64,000 nucleotides of DNA, from the NCBI RefSeq assembly GCF_022317005.1, contig NZ_CP081006.1, forward strand, positions 2,480,001 through 2,544,000. The letters run 5' to 3'. Made by a program: the position numbers and the translations under genes. Position 1 is the first letter of the stretch. Each line of letters opens with the position of its first letter. Positions 48,076 to 56,446 of the stretch are shown here, piece after piece. This DNA is from Mycobacterium sp. IDR2000157661 (GTDB taxonomy: Bacteria; Actinomycetota; Actinomycetes; Mycobacteriales; Mycobacteriaceae). The notes below the pieces were generated by a model, which had not been told where the DNA came from, did not search any database, and saw only the letters and a list, made by a program, of their open reading frames with translations.

Positions 48076-49536
48076 ATGGATACCGCGAAGCTGCTGTCAT
48101 CTGTGCCCACCGGTCTGTGGATCGGCGGTGAGGAGCGCCAGTCGAGCGGGGGGAGCTCGTCGACGTTCGACGTGCTCGATCCCTCCGATGATCAGGTGCT
48201 GACCTGCGTCGCGAACGCCACTGCCCACGACGCGATCGCCGCGCTGGACGCGGCGTGCGCCGCGCAGGCCGAGTGGGCGGCCACCGCCCCGCGCAAGCGT
48301 GGCGAGATCCTGCGCGCCGTGTTCGAGGCGATCACCGAACGGGCCGAGGACATCGCCACCCTGATGACCCTCGAGATGGGCAAGGTATTGCGCGAGAGCA
48401 TGGGCGAGGTCACCTACGGTTCGGAGTTCTTCCGCTGGTTCGCCGAGGAGGCGGTGCGGATCGCGGGCCGCTACACCCCCAGCCCGGCGGGCAGCGGCCG
48501 CGTGCTGGTCACCAAGCAGCCCGTCGGCCCGTGCTACGCGATCACGCCCTGGAACTTCCCGCTGGCCATGGGCACCCGAAAGATGGGACCCGCGTTCGCC
48601 GCCGGGTGCACGATGATCGTCAAGCCGGCCCAGGAGACACCGCTGACCATGCTGTTGCTGGCCAAGCTGATGGACGAGGCCGGCCTGCCCAAGGGTGTGC
48701 TTTCGGTGCTGCCGACCAACAACCCCCGCGACGTCACCGGCGCGCTGATCGACGACGGACGCCTGCGCAAGCTGACCTTCACCGGTTCCACCGGAGTGGG
48801 CAAGGCACTGGTCAAGCAGTCCGCCGACAAGCTGCTGCGCACGTCGATGGAGCTCGGTGGCAACGCGCCGTTCATAGTCTTCGACGACGCCGACATCGAC
48901 GCGGCCGTCGACGGCGCGATCCTGGCCAAGATGCGCAACGGCGGCGAGGCGTGCACCGCGGCCAACCGGTTCCACGTGGCCAACGCGGTGCGCGAGGAGT
49001 TCACCGAGAAGCTGGTCAAGCGGATGAGCGAGTTCACGCTCGGCAAAGGCGTCGACGAGTCCTCGATGCTGGGCCCGCTGATCAACGCCAAGCAGCTCTC
49101 GACCGTCGAGGATCTGGTTTCGGATGCCGTGTCGCGCGGCGCCACGGTCGCCGTCGGCGGTGTCGCACCCGGCGGGCCGGGCAACTTCTATCCCGCCACC
49201 GTGCTGACCGATGTGCCTACCGACGCCCGCATCCTCAAAGAGGAGGTCTTCGGTCCCGTCGCACCCATCACCGGTTTCGACACCGAGGAGGAGGGACTGG
49301 CCGCCGGCAACGACACCGAGTATGGGCTGGCCGCCTACATCTACACCCAGTCGCTGGACCGCGCGCTGAGGGTGGCCGAGGCGCTCCAGACGGGAATCGT
49401 GGGGATCAACCGCGGCGTGGTCTCCGACCCGGCCGCCCCGTTCGGCGGTGTCAAGGAATCGGGCTTCGGTCGCGAGGGCGGCGTCGAGGGCATCGACGAA
49501 TACCTCGACGTCAAGTACATCGCGCTGACGAAGTAA
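48076..49536 (+). CDS. NAD(P)-dependent succinate-semialdehyde-type aldehyde dehydrogenase
   Basis: From ATG 48076 the protein has 486 residues. It has the cofactor and active-site motifs of class-I aldehyde dehydrogenases: [31 protein letters not shown], the glutamate motif [16 protein letters not shown] and the nucleophile [13 protein letters not shown]. The CTAANRF stretch and the C-terminal [14 protein letters not shown] fit succinate-semialdehyde dehydrogenases (GabD type), which make succinate from GABA-derived semialdehyde. Succinyl-CoA synthetase lies 7 kb away. A longer upstream frame overlaps pgi and is rejected. Confidence 0.92.
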   Translation: MDTAKLLSSVPTGLWIGGEERQSSGGSSSTFDVLDPSDDQVLTCVANATAHDAIAALDAACAAQAEWAATAPRKRGEILRAVFEAITERAEDIATLMTLEMGKVLRESMGEVTYGSEFFRWFAEEAVRIAGRYTPSPAGSGRVLVTKQPVGPCYAITPWNFPLAMGTRKMGPAFAAGCTMIVKPAQETPLTMLLLAKLMDEAGLPKGVLSVLPTNNPRDVTGALIDDGRLRKLTFTGSTGVGKALVKQSADKLLRTSMELGGNAPFIVFDDADIDAAVDGAILAKMRNGGEACTAANRFHVANAVREEFTEKLVKRMSEFTLGKGVDESSMLGPLINAKQLSTVEDLVSDAVSRGATVAVGGVAPGGPGNFYPATVLTDVPTDARILKEEVFGPVAPITGFDTEEEGLAAGNDTEYGLAAYIYTQSLDRALRVAEALQTGIVGINRGVVSDPAAPFGGVKESGFGREGGVEGIDEYLDVKYIALTK

Positions 49537-49627
49537 ATCTGTTCGCTGCGCGTGAAGACGGAAACTGTCCCGTCTTCTCGGCGTGTCGGGGCATTTGGCG
49601 TCTGCTCGCGCAGGAAAAATCGCGGCA

Positions 49628-51562
49628 GTGACCGCCGGCCGCCGACGCGACATCCCCGCCTTGGACGGCATCCGCGCCGTCGCCGTCGCGCTCGTGCTGG
49701 CCGACCACGGCGGCCTGCCCGGCGTCTCCGGCGGTTTCCTGGGCGTCGACGTCTTCTTCGTGCTCAGCGGTTTCCTTATCACCTCACTGCTGCTCGACGA
49801 GCACGCGCGCACCGGCCGAATCAAACTGCGCGACTTCTGGATCCGCCGTGCGCGCCGGCTGCTGCCCGCGCTGCTGGCGGTGGTGCTCGCGGTGGTGGCG
49901 TTGCGCGACCTGTTCGCGCCGGAATCCGTCGCCACCCTGCGCGACGACGCCGTGGCGTCGTTCTTCTGGGTGGCCAACTGGGCGTTCGTCGCGCAGCACA
50001 CCGATTACTTCGCCCAGGGCGCCCCGCCCTCGCCGCTGCAGCACACCTGGTCGCTGGGCGTCGAGGAGCAGTACTACGTGCTGTGGCCCCTGCTGCTGAT
50101 CGCCGTGGCACTGCTCTTCCGCGCTCATCTGCGTTGGGCGGTGCTCGTGGTGGCCGGGGTCGGCGCGCTGGCCTCCGCGGCGGCGGCCATCGTGCTCGCC
50201 GGCGACGCCGGGACTGCCGGCCTGAACCGGATCTACTTCGGCACCGACACCCGCGCGCAGGCGCTGCTGGTCGGCGCCGCGGCGGCCGCGCTGCTGGTGC
50301 GCGACTGGACGACGGTGACGTTGGCCGGCCCGGTGATCCGGACCCGCTGGCTGCGCTGGGTCGCGCGGGCACTGTCGGTCGTCGGCGTCGCGGTGCTGGG
50401 CGTGGCCGTGCATGTCGCCACCGGCAGCGCGCACGACTTCCGTAACGGGCTGCTGATCATCGTCGCGCTGGCCGCCGTGCTCGTGGTGGGTGCGGTGGCG
50501 TTGGACCAGGACGGGCCCGTTGCCCGGGTGCTGGCGTGGCGACCGCTGGTGTTACTCGGGGCCGTCTCCTACGGCGTGTACCTCTGGCACTGGCCGATCT
50601 TCCTGGCGCTCTCGGGGGAACGCACAGGGCTGACCGGCTGGTCGCTGTTCGCAATGCGGTGCGCGGCGACGGTCGGGGTGGCGGCGCTGTCGTGGTGGCT
50701 GCTGGAACAGCCGATCCGGCGGTGGCGCCCGGTGATCGTGCCGATGCTGCCGCTGGCGGGTGCGACGGCGGCGACCGCCGCGGTGGTCACGATGACCGTG
50801 CTGCCGGTCGGCGTGCAGCAGGATCCGCTACCGGGCCCGTCGATCGACTCGGCCGCGTTGGTGGCGCCGGAGGTGCCCGTCGAAGTCCGCCCGCCGGCCC
50901 ATCGCGACCCCGGCACCCGCGCCGTCGCGGTGTTCGGCGACTCGGTGGCGTGGACGGTGATGCGCTATCTGCCGCCGGTTCCCGACCTGGCGTTCAGCAA
51001 CTACACGACCATCGGGTGCGGCATCGCCCGCGGCGGGCCGTACCGGTACGTCGGCCAGACGCTGCAGCAGAAGCCCGAGTGCGACGCGTGGCCGAGTCGC
51101 TGGGCGCAGCGCATCAGTCACGACCGGCCCGACGTCGCTCTGCTCATCGTCGGCCGGTGGGAGGTCGTCGACCGGATGAACGAGGGCCGCTGGACGCACA
51201 TCGGCGAGCGGGGTTACGACGCCTACCTGCGGGGCGAGCTGAACCGGGCGTTCGACATCCTCGGCTCGACCGGCGCGCGCATCGTCGTCACCACCGAGCC
51301 GTACAACCGGCGCGCCGAGAAGCCGGACGGCAGCCTGTATCCCGAGGACGACCCCGACCGCACCGACGAGTGGAACGCGCTGCTGCGCAGCGTGGTCAAG
51401 AACCGCACCAACGTGACGATCCTGGACCTCAACCGCAAGCTCGGGCCGAACGGCGGCTACACCAACCGCATCGACGGGATCAAGATCCGCAGCGACGGCG
51501 TGCACCCGACGCCCGAAGCGGTGGAGTGGCTGACGCCCTGGCTGACCGACGCGCTGCGCTAG
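49628..51562 (+). CDS. Acyltransferase 3 (OafA/YrhL) with C-terminal SGNH domain
   Basis: From GTG 49628 the protein has 644 residues. The N-terminal part (about 1-370) has ten or so membrane helices with ALDGIRAVAVALVLADHGGL (acyl-transfer histidine), GVDVFFVLSGFLITSLLL and HTWSLGVEEQYY. The C-terminal extracytoplasmic part (about 425-644) is an SGNH domain with AVFGDSVAWTVMRYL and the late DGVHPTPEAVEWL. Such two-part proteins move acyl groups across the membrane and attach them to surface sugars or lipids. ATG 49583 is an alternative start. Its stop shares CTAG with the stop of the convergent chorismate mutase gene. Confidence 0.92.
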   Translation: MTAGRRRDIPALDGIRAVAVALVLADHGGLPGVSGGFLGVDVFFVLSGFLITSLLLDEHARTGRIKLRDFWIRRARRLLPALLAVVLAVVALRDLFAPESVATLRDDAVASFFWVANWAFVAQHTDYFAQGAPPSPLQHTWSLGVEEQYYVLWPLLLIAVALLFRAHLRWAVLVVAGVGALASAAAAIVLAGDAGTAGLNRIYFGTDTRAQALLVGAAAAALLVRDWTTVTLAGPVIRTRWLRWVARALSVVGVAVLGVAVHVATGSAHDFRNGLLIIVALAAVLVVGAVALDQDGPVARVLAWRPLVLLGAVSYGVYLWHWPIFLALSGERTGLTGWSLFAMRCAATVGVAALSWWLLEQPIRRWRPVIVPMLPLAGATAATAAVVTMTVLPVGVQQDPLPGPSIDSAALVAPEVPVEVRPPAHRDPGTRAVAVFGDSVAWTVMRYLPPVPDLAFSNYTTIGCGIARGGPYRYVGQTLQQKPECDAWPSRWAQRISHDRPDVALLIVGRWEVVDRMNEGRWTHIGERGYDAYLRGELNRAFDILGSTGARIVVTTEPYNRRAEKPDGSLYPEDDPDRTDEWNALLRSVVKNRTNVTILDLNRKLGPNGGYTNRIDGIKIRSDGVHPTPEAVEWLTPWLTDALR

Positions 51563-51849
51563 TGGCCGAGGCGGCCGCGGCCCATGCGCAGCAGCAGCAT
51601 CGCCAGATCCTTGCCGTCGGGACCCAACTCGCTGTAGCGCTCGATCACCTTCATCTCGCGGCTGTGCACCAGCCGGGTGCCGCCGGAGGCCATCCTCGCC
51701 TTGCCGATGAGCCTGGACACCTCGGTGCGGCGCTTGACCGCCTCGAGGATCTCGGCGTCGAGCCGGTCGATCTCCTGGCGCAGCGCATCGATCTCCAGGG
51801 GGCTGTCAGGCGCCATCTGAGCTTCGATCGTCATCGGATTCTCCGTCAT
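51559..51849 (-). CDS. Intracellular chorismate mutase (AroQ-delta type)
   Basis: The 96-residue protein contains EIDALRQEIDRLDAEILEAV and RTEVSRLIGKARMASGGTRL, then the highly conserved end SREMKVIERYSELGPDGKDL and LLRMGRGRLGH. It matches Rv0948c of M. tuberculosis nearly residue for residue in its C-terminal half. That enzyme converts chorismate to prephenate for Phe and Tyr and is weak alone, gaining activity and feedback control by binding DAHP synthase through its C-terminal residues; the same RLGH end is present here. A hairpin lies in its upstream region. Confidence 0.96.
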   Translation of the reverse strand: MTENPMTIEAQMAPDSPLEIDALRQEIDRLDAEILEAVKRRTEVSRLIGKARMASGGTRLVHSREMKVIERYSELGPDGKDLAMLLLRMGRGRLGH

Positions 51850-51903
51850 CTCGCTGTGTGGGGGTCGTCGGTCTCATCCGTATTCGGGCCTCACACAAGA
51901 GAC

Positions 51904-51936
51904 GAGCCCCGGATCCGGAAGCGGACCGCGGGGCTC
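51904..51936. terminator. GC-rich hairpin between chorismate mutase and uvrD1
   Basis: GAGCCCCG and CGGGGCTC form a perfect 8-bp stem with a 17-base loop, followed rightward by TTTC. It lies 55 bases upstream of the leftward chorismate mutase start and 168 bases before uvrD1. It could terminate rightward transcription, or act as an attenuator in the leader of the chorismate mutase gene. A second hairpin (GGGCACCG and CGGTACCC, one mismatch) lies about 20 bases further right. Confidence 0.4.
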
Positions 51937-52103
51937 TTTCGAAGCAGCTAGACCACGGGCACCGCTGGCCGGTACCCGTAAAAAAATCGTCCCTGCTGCA
52001 TGAGCACCAGATGAGTGTGCCACCAACGGCCAGGTCCGCGCAAAGTGTCAATCTGCGCGGCTCGGCCGCGGTGTCGCTGCGCAGCGGTAAATTCGACGGC
52101 GAC

Positions 52104-54431
52104 ATGACCCTCTCTTCCGCCGCCTCTTCGTCTTCTTCCGCTTCTATGGCCACCACCTCACACCACTTGCTCGACGGCCTCAACCCGCAGCAACGCGAGG
52201 CGGTTCTGCACGAAGGCTCGCCGCTGCTCATCGTCGCGGGAGCGGGGTCGGGCAAGACCGCGGTGCTCACCCGCCGGATCGCCTATCTGCTGGCCGAGCG
52301 CGAGGTCGGCGTCGGGCAGGTGCTGGCCATCACGTTCACCAACAAGGCCGCCGCCGAGATGCGCGAGCGCGTGGTCGGCTTAGTGGGTCCACGGGCCCGC
52401 AACATGTGGGTGTCGACGTTCCATTCGACGTGCGTGCGGATCCTGCGCAACCAGGCCTCGCTGCTTCCGGGGCTCAACTCGAACTTCTCCATCTACGACG
52501 CCGACGATTCCCGCCGCCTGCTGCTGATGATCGGCAAGGACCTGGGCCTGGACACCAAGCGGTATTCGCCGCGGCTGCTGGCCAACGGCATCTCCAACCA
52601 CAAGAACGAGCTGATCGGTCCGGAGCAGGCCGCGGCCGAGGCGTCGGAGGCCGGCGAGGAACTGCCCGGCGTCATCGCCGAGGTCTACGCCGAGTACCAG
52701 CGCCGGCTGCGCGCGGCCAACGCCTTGGACTTCGACGACCTGATCGGCGAGACGGTCGCGGTGCTGCAGGCGTTTCCGCAGATCGCCCAGTACTACCGGC
52801 GACGGTTCCGGCACATCCTGGTCGACGAGTACCAGGACACCAACCACGCCCAGTACGTGCTGGTGCGCGAACTGGTCGGAAGGGAGACCGACGAGGGGGT
52901 GGCGCCCGCCGAACTGTGCGTGGTGGGCGACGCCGACCAGTCGATCTACGCCTTCCGGGGCGCGACGATCCGCAACATCGAGGACTTCGAGCGGGACTTC
53001 CCCAACGCCACGACGATCCTGCTCGAGCAGAACTACCGCTCGACGCAGAACATCCTCAACGCCGCGAACTCGGTGATCTCGCGCAACACCGGCCGCAGGG
53101 AGAAGCGGCTGTGGACCGACGAGGGCGACGGCGAGCTGATCGTCGGCTACGTCGCCGACAACGAGCACGACGAGGCCCGCTTCGTCGCGCAGGAGATCGA
53201 CGCGCTGGCCGATCAGGGCGGTTACTCCTATAACGACGTCGCGGTGTTCTATCGCACCAACAACTCGTCGCGTGCGCTGGAAGAGGTGTTCATCCGCGCC
53301 GGCATCCCCTACAAGGTCGTCGGCGGGGTGCGGTTCTACGAGCGCCGCGAGATCCGCGACATCGTCGCCTACCTGCGGGTGTTGGACAACCCGGGCGACT
53401 CGGTGAGCATGCGGCGCATCCTCAACACGCCGCGGCGCGGCATCGGCGACCGCGCCGAGGCGTGTGTGGCCGTGTACGCCGAGAACACCGGGTGCAGCTT
53501 CAACGACGCGCTGCAGGCCGCCGCCGAGGGCCGGGTGCCGATGCTCAACACCCGCGCGGAGAAGTGCATCGCGAGTTTTGTCGCGCTGCTCGACGATCTG
53601 CGCGGCAAGCTCGACGAGGAGCTGGGCGCTGTTGTCGAAGCCGTACTGGACCGCACCGGCTACCGCACCGAGCTCGAATCGTCGTCGGATCCGCAGGACC
53701 TCGCCCGGCTGGACAACCTCAACGAACTGGTCAGCGTCGCACACGAATTCAGCACCGATCTGGCCAACGCGGAGGCGCTCGGCGAGCCGGAGGACGAGGA
53801 CATCCCCGACACCGGTGTGCTGGCCAAGTTCCTGGAACGGGTGTCGCTGGTGGCCGACGCCGACGAGCTGCCCGAGCACGGCGCAGGCGTCGTCACGATG
53901 ATGACGCTGCACACGGCGAAGGGTCTGGAGTTCCCAGTGGTCTTCGTGACCGGCTGGGAGGACGGCATGTTCCCGCACATGCGGGCGTTGGGCGACGCAG
54001 GCGAGCTGTCCGAGGAGCGGCGACTGGCCTACGTCGGCATCACGCGCGCACGACAGCGGCTCTACGTCAGCCGCGCCAAGGTCCGCTCCTCATGGGGACA
54101 GCCGATGCTCAACCCGGAGTCACGCTTCCTCAAGGAGATCCCCCAGCACCTCATCGAGTGGCGGCGCACCGACCCCACACCGTCGTTCAGCGCGCCCGTG
54201 AGCGGAGCGGGCCGGTTCGGAACGCCGCGTCCGTCGCCGACGCGTACCGGGGCAAGCAAGCGGCCGCTGCTGGTTCTCGAACCGGGCGACCGGGTGACCC
54301 ACGACAAGTACGGCCTGGGCCGCGTCGAGGAGGTCTCGGGCGTCGGCGAGTCGGCGATGTCGCTGATCGACTTCGGCAGCTCGGGTCGCGTCAAGCTGAT
54401 GCACAACCACGCCCCGATCAACAAGCTCTAG
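52104..54431 (+). CDS. uvrD1: UvrD/PcrA-type DNA helicase UvrD1
   Basis: From ATG 52104 the protein has 775 residues, close to the 771 of M. tuberculosis UvrD1. It has all superfamily 1 helicase motifs: Walker A IVAGAGSGKTAVLTRRIAYL, motif Ia ITFTNKAAAEMRERV, motif II LVDEYQDTNHAQY, motif III VGDADQSIYAFRGA, motif IV EQNYRST and motif VI YVGITRARQRLYV. The C-terminal Tudor-like part DRVTHDKYGLGRVEEVSGVG binds RNA polymerase or Ku. UvrD1 unwinds DNA in excision repair and is stimulated by Ku, encoded 33 kb away. Starts at 52011 and 52146 are alternatives. The stop shares CTAG with the next gene. Confidence 0.97.
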   Translation: MTLSSAASSSSSASMATTSHHLLDGLNPQQREAVLHEGSPLLIVAGAGSGKTAVLTRRIAYLLAEREVGVGQVLAITFTNKAAAEMRERVVGLVGPRARNMWVSTFHSTCVRILRNQASLLPGLNSNFSIYDADDSRRLLLMIGKDLGLDTKRYSPRLLANGISNHKNELIGPEQAAAEASEAGEELPGVIAEVYAEYQRRLRAANALDFDDLIGETVAVLQAFPQIAQYYRRRFRHILVDEYQDTNHAQYVLVRELVGRETDEGVAPAELCVVGDADQSIYAFRGATIRNIEDFERDFPNATTILLEQNYRSTQNILNAANSVISRNTGRREKRLWTDEGDGELIVGYVADNEHDEARFVAQEIDALADQGGYSYNDVAVFYRTNNSSRALEEVFIRAGIPYKVVGGVRFYERREIRDIVAYLRVLDNPGDSVSMRRILNTPRRGIGDRAEACVAVYAENTGCSFNDALQAAAEGRVPMLNTRAEKCIASFVALLDDLRGKLDEELGAVVEAVLDRTGYRTELESSSDPQDLARLDNLNELVSVAHEFSTDLANAEALGEPEDEDIPDTGVLAKFLERVSLVADADELPEHGAGVVTMMTLHTAKGLEFPVVFVTGWEDGMFPHMRALGDAGELSEERRLAYVGITRARQRLYVSRAKVRSSWGQPMLNPESRFLKEIPQHLIEWRRTDPTPSFSAPVSGAGRFGTPRPSPTRTGASKRPLLVLEPGDRVTHDKYGLGRVEEVSGVGESAMSLIDFGSSGRVKLMHNHAPINKL

Positions 54432-55108
54432 CTGGACCGCTCCCAGCGACCCGTCGCAGGTAGCACCGCGAGCACGATCGCGGCCACCGGCAGCAGCGGG
54501 ATTGCGTAGACGATGCCCGGCAGGCTGGCGCCCGCGACGAACAAGCTCGAGAAGATCAGCAGCGCGACAACGGCACCCACCACGACGAGCAGCCTGCTCA
54601 CCCAGCGGCGCAGCAGCAGGCCGATCAGTCCGGCGATGAGGGCGGCGGCCGAGATCGCGGTGAGGAAACCCACGGCGACGCAGAACAGGCGGTCGGTGCG
54701 CCACCATCCGGTGATCAGGTCGGTGGCGATCACGGCGGTCGTCCAACCGGTGAGGATGGCCAGCACGGCCGTGGCCATAGCCGACCTCGGGCTAGGTGTG
54801 GCCGGTTGCGCCGGGGAGACGGCGACCGGACGGGCCCGTGGGATGTAACCGGTCTCGCCCTCCGACGAAGCCAGCTGTGTCTCGGGTTGGCCGAGCATCT
54901 CCGTCGCGTCCGGGTGGCCGACCATCTGTGTGGGAGCGTCTACGACGGGATTCTCACCGATCGGGTGGCGCCGGATGATGGAGGTCTGCGGGTCCGCGAT
55001 GGCCGGGATCTCACCGGTGGGGTGGCGCCGGATGATGGAGGTCTGCGGTTCGGACGGCGCGGACCGCATCGAATCGGGGGTGTCCGGAGCGTCGTCCTGG
55101 TTGGCCAC
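54428..55108 (-). CDS. Membrane protein with a duplicated cytoplasmic motif
   Basis: The 226-residue protein has a disordered N-terminal part (about 1-105) and four membrane helices (about 110-220). The N-terminal part contains two copies of PQTSIIRRHPxGE, 19 residues apart, encoded by an exact 29-bp direct repeat. More Thr-Gln pairs (PTQMVGHPDATEM, PETQLA) follow, so it could be a substrate of Ser/Thr kinases or a docking tail. The family is not recognised, and I do not recall a gene at this place in M. tuberculosis. Its stop shares CTAG with the stop of uvrD1, and it lies nine bases after the M23 peptidase gene, probably in one operon. Confidence 0.75.
   Translation of the reverse strand: MANQDDAPDTPDSMRSAPSEPQTSIIRRHPTGEIPAIADPQTSIIRRHPIGENPVVDAPTQMVGHPDATEMLGQPETQLASSEGETGYIPRARPVAVSPAQPATPSPRSAMATAVLAILTGWTTAVIATDLITGWWRTDRLFCVAVGFLTAISAAALIAGLIGLLLRRWVSRLLVVVGAVVALLIFSSLFVAGASLPGIVYAIPLLPVAAIVLAVLPATGRWERSS
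54963..55048 (-). repeat. Exact 29-bp direct repeat, 57-bp period
   Basis: The same 29 bases occur at 54963-54991 and 55020-55048 inside the membrane-protein gene. Because 57 is a multiple of three, gain or loss of a unit would keep the reading frame and add or remove one 19-residue block holding PQTSIIRRHP. Exact identity suggests a recent duplication and possible strain-to-strain variation in copy number. Confidence 0.85.
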
Positions 55109-55117
55109 TCAGCCAGA

Positions 55118-56188
55118 TTAGTTGCCCGGGGACAGCCCGCGTTTGGTGAGCCATCCGGTCGGGTCGACGCGGTCGGTGCCGTTCAGGTGCACCTCGAAGT
55201 GCAGATGCGGGCCCGTCGAGTTGCCGGTGTTGCCCATCGTGGCGATCTGGTCGCCCGCCCACACCCGCTGGCCGATGTCGACGACGATCGAGTTGCAGTG
55301 ACCGTAGAGCGTCACCGTGCCGTCGGAGTGGCGCAGCTTGACCATGTTGCCGTAACCGGCGTATGGGCCCGCTGAGATCACCACGCCGTCGGAGGCGGCC
55401 AGAATCGGCGTGCCGATGGAGTTGGCGATGTCGATTCCGGCATGCAGCGCACCCCAGCGGAAGCCGAAGCCGGACGTCCACACGCCGGTGGTGGGCATGA
55501 CGAACATCGGCCGCTGCAGGCGGGCCTCGCGCTCGGCGCGTTCCTGGGCGAACGCCGCGGCCTTCTGGATCTCCTCGGTGTGCACCGCCGAGTTCACGGC
55601 TGGCGTCACGGCGACGATCTGCATGCCGTCCGCCGACCCGGTGGTCGGCGCGCCGCCCATGGTGTCCTGGTCGGCGGCCAGCACGGTGGCCGAGGACGAC
55701 TCGTCGGAGGCGTTGGCCATGGTGTAAGCGCCCGCGGCGGTGGCGCCGACGGCCATTGCGGCGACCATCAGCCGGCCCTTGACCGGGACCTCCTGCTTGC
55801 GGTGCGCTCCGCCGCGGCGTGCGCCGATGTTGATGATGTCGGTGGCGGCCGTGCCGTCGCTGGTGTCGGTGTTGCTCTGCCGGTACGCATGCGACCGGCG
55901 GTGCTGGCGGGCGTCGGCCCGGAACTCCGACGGCACCGCGAGCCGCAACGGCACGAGATCGTCGGTGTCGTTGAGGTCGTCGAGTTCCGGAGCGCCGATG
56001 ACCTGAGCTTCCCGGTCGAAGGCGCTGTTCTCGCGGAAGTCGGCGTCGGCTCCCAAATCAGGCAAGCCGCCGAACTCGTTGAACGGAATGATGTCGGTGA
56101 CTTCAGCGGCGGATTCGGTTACGCGACCGTTGATTTGCCGATTCGTCGAGACTCCGCGGGGAGACCGGGGCGAACGGTGCGAAGCCAA
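55118..56188 (-). CDS. M23-family metallopeptidase, cell-wall associated
   Basis: The 356-residue protein has a long acidic cytoplasmic N-terminus, a membrane segment near residues 138-157 (GRLMVAAMAVGATAAGAYTM), a helical stretch and then a C-terminal LytM domain (about 235-350). Its zinc ligands are visible in GALHAGIDIAN (His, Asp) and GPHLHFEVHLNG (His). M23 enzymes cut peptidoglycan cross-links or act as scaffolds. I believe it matches Rv0950c. The start is TTG with AAGGATT upstream. It is divergent from sucC across a 258-base region with a CRP-like site. Confidence 0.93.
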   Translation of the reverse strand: MASHRSPRSPRGVSTNRQINGRVTESAAEVTDIIPFNEFGGLPDLGADADFRENSAFDREAQVIGAPELDDLNDTDDLVPLRLAVPSEFRADARQHRRSHAYRQSNTDTSDGTAATDIINIGARRGGAHRKQEVPVKGRLMVAAMAVGATAAGAYTMANASDESSSATVLAADQDTMGGAPTTGSADGMQIVAVTPAVNSAVHTEEIQKAAAFAQERAEREARLQRPMFVMPTTGVWTSGFGFRWGALHAGIDIANSIGTPILAASDGVVISAGPYAGYGNMVKLRHSDGTVTLYGHCNSIVVDIGQRVWAGDQIATMGNTGNSTGPHLHFEVHLNGTDRVDPTGWLTKRGLSPGN

Positions 56189-56293
56189 CCTGGGGAATCC
56201 TTACGTGCCGTGACCTAAACGTGATCTGGACCAGAGGCACGTTAACCAAATCCCAATGAAGGCTGCAAGCCGAGAAGCTATTCCGCCGGAGAA

Positions 56294-56309
56294 TGTGATT
56301 TGTATCACT
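56294..56309. promoter_or_regulatory. CRP (cAMP receptor protein) binding site
   Basis: TGTGATTTGTATCACT fits the CRP consensus TGTGA-N6-TCACA at 9 of 10 defined positions. It lies between the divergent M23 peptidase and sucC genes, 137 bases before the sucC start and 105 bases before the peptidase start. Control of succinyl-CoA synthetase by the cAMP-CRP system would link the TCA cycle to carbon supply. The remaining intergenic DNA shows no other clear element. Confidence 0.7.
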
Positions 56310-56446
56310 AGCGTCCGGCGGTGAGATCTACCACATGAGAGGTAGGCGGTGTCAACGGATTCCGCAGGTGTGGATACAGTTCCCCCGAGCCACAGGCCCA
56401 AAACCTCCGAAGACACCGCGCTAGAGACAGGGATGTTTCACAGCCC

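Noticed and set aside
48097..50001. Leftward open frame of about 630 codons opposite the aldehyde dehydrogenase
   Set aside because: It lies fully against a motif-rich enzyme gene and reads as Arg/Gly/His-rich filler without any family signature.
51937..52103. LexA/SOS box before uvrD1
   Set aside because: TCGAAGCAGCTAG-like sequence near 51939 lacks the second half of the mycobacterial SOS palindrome.
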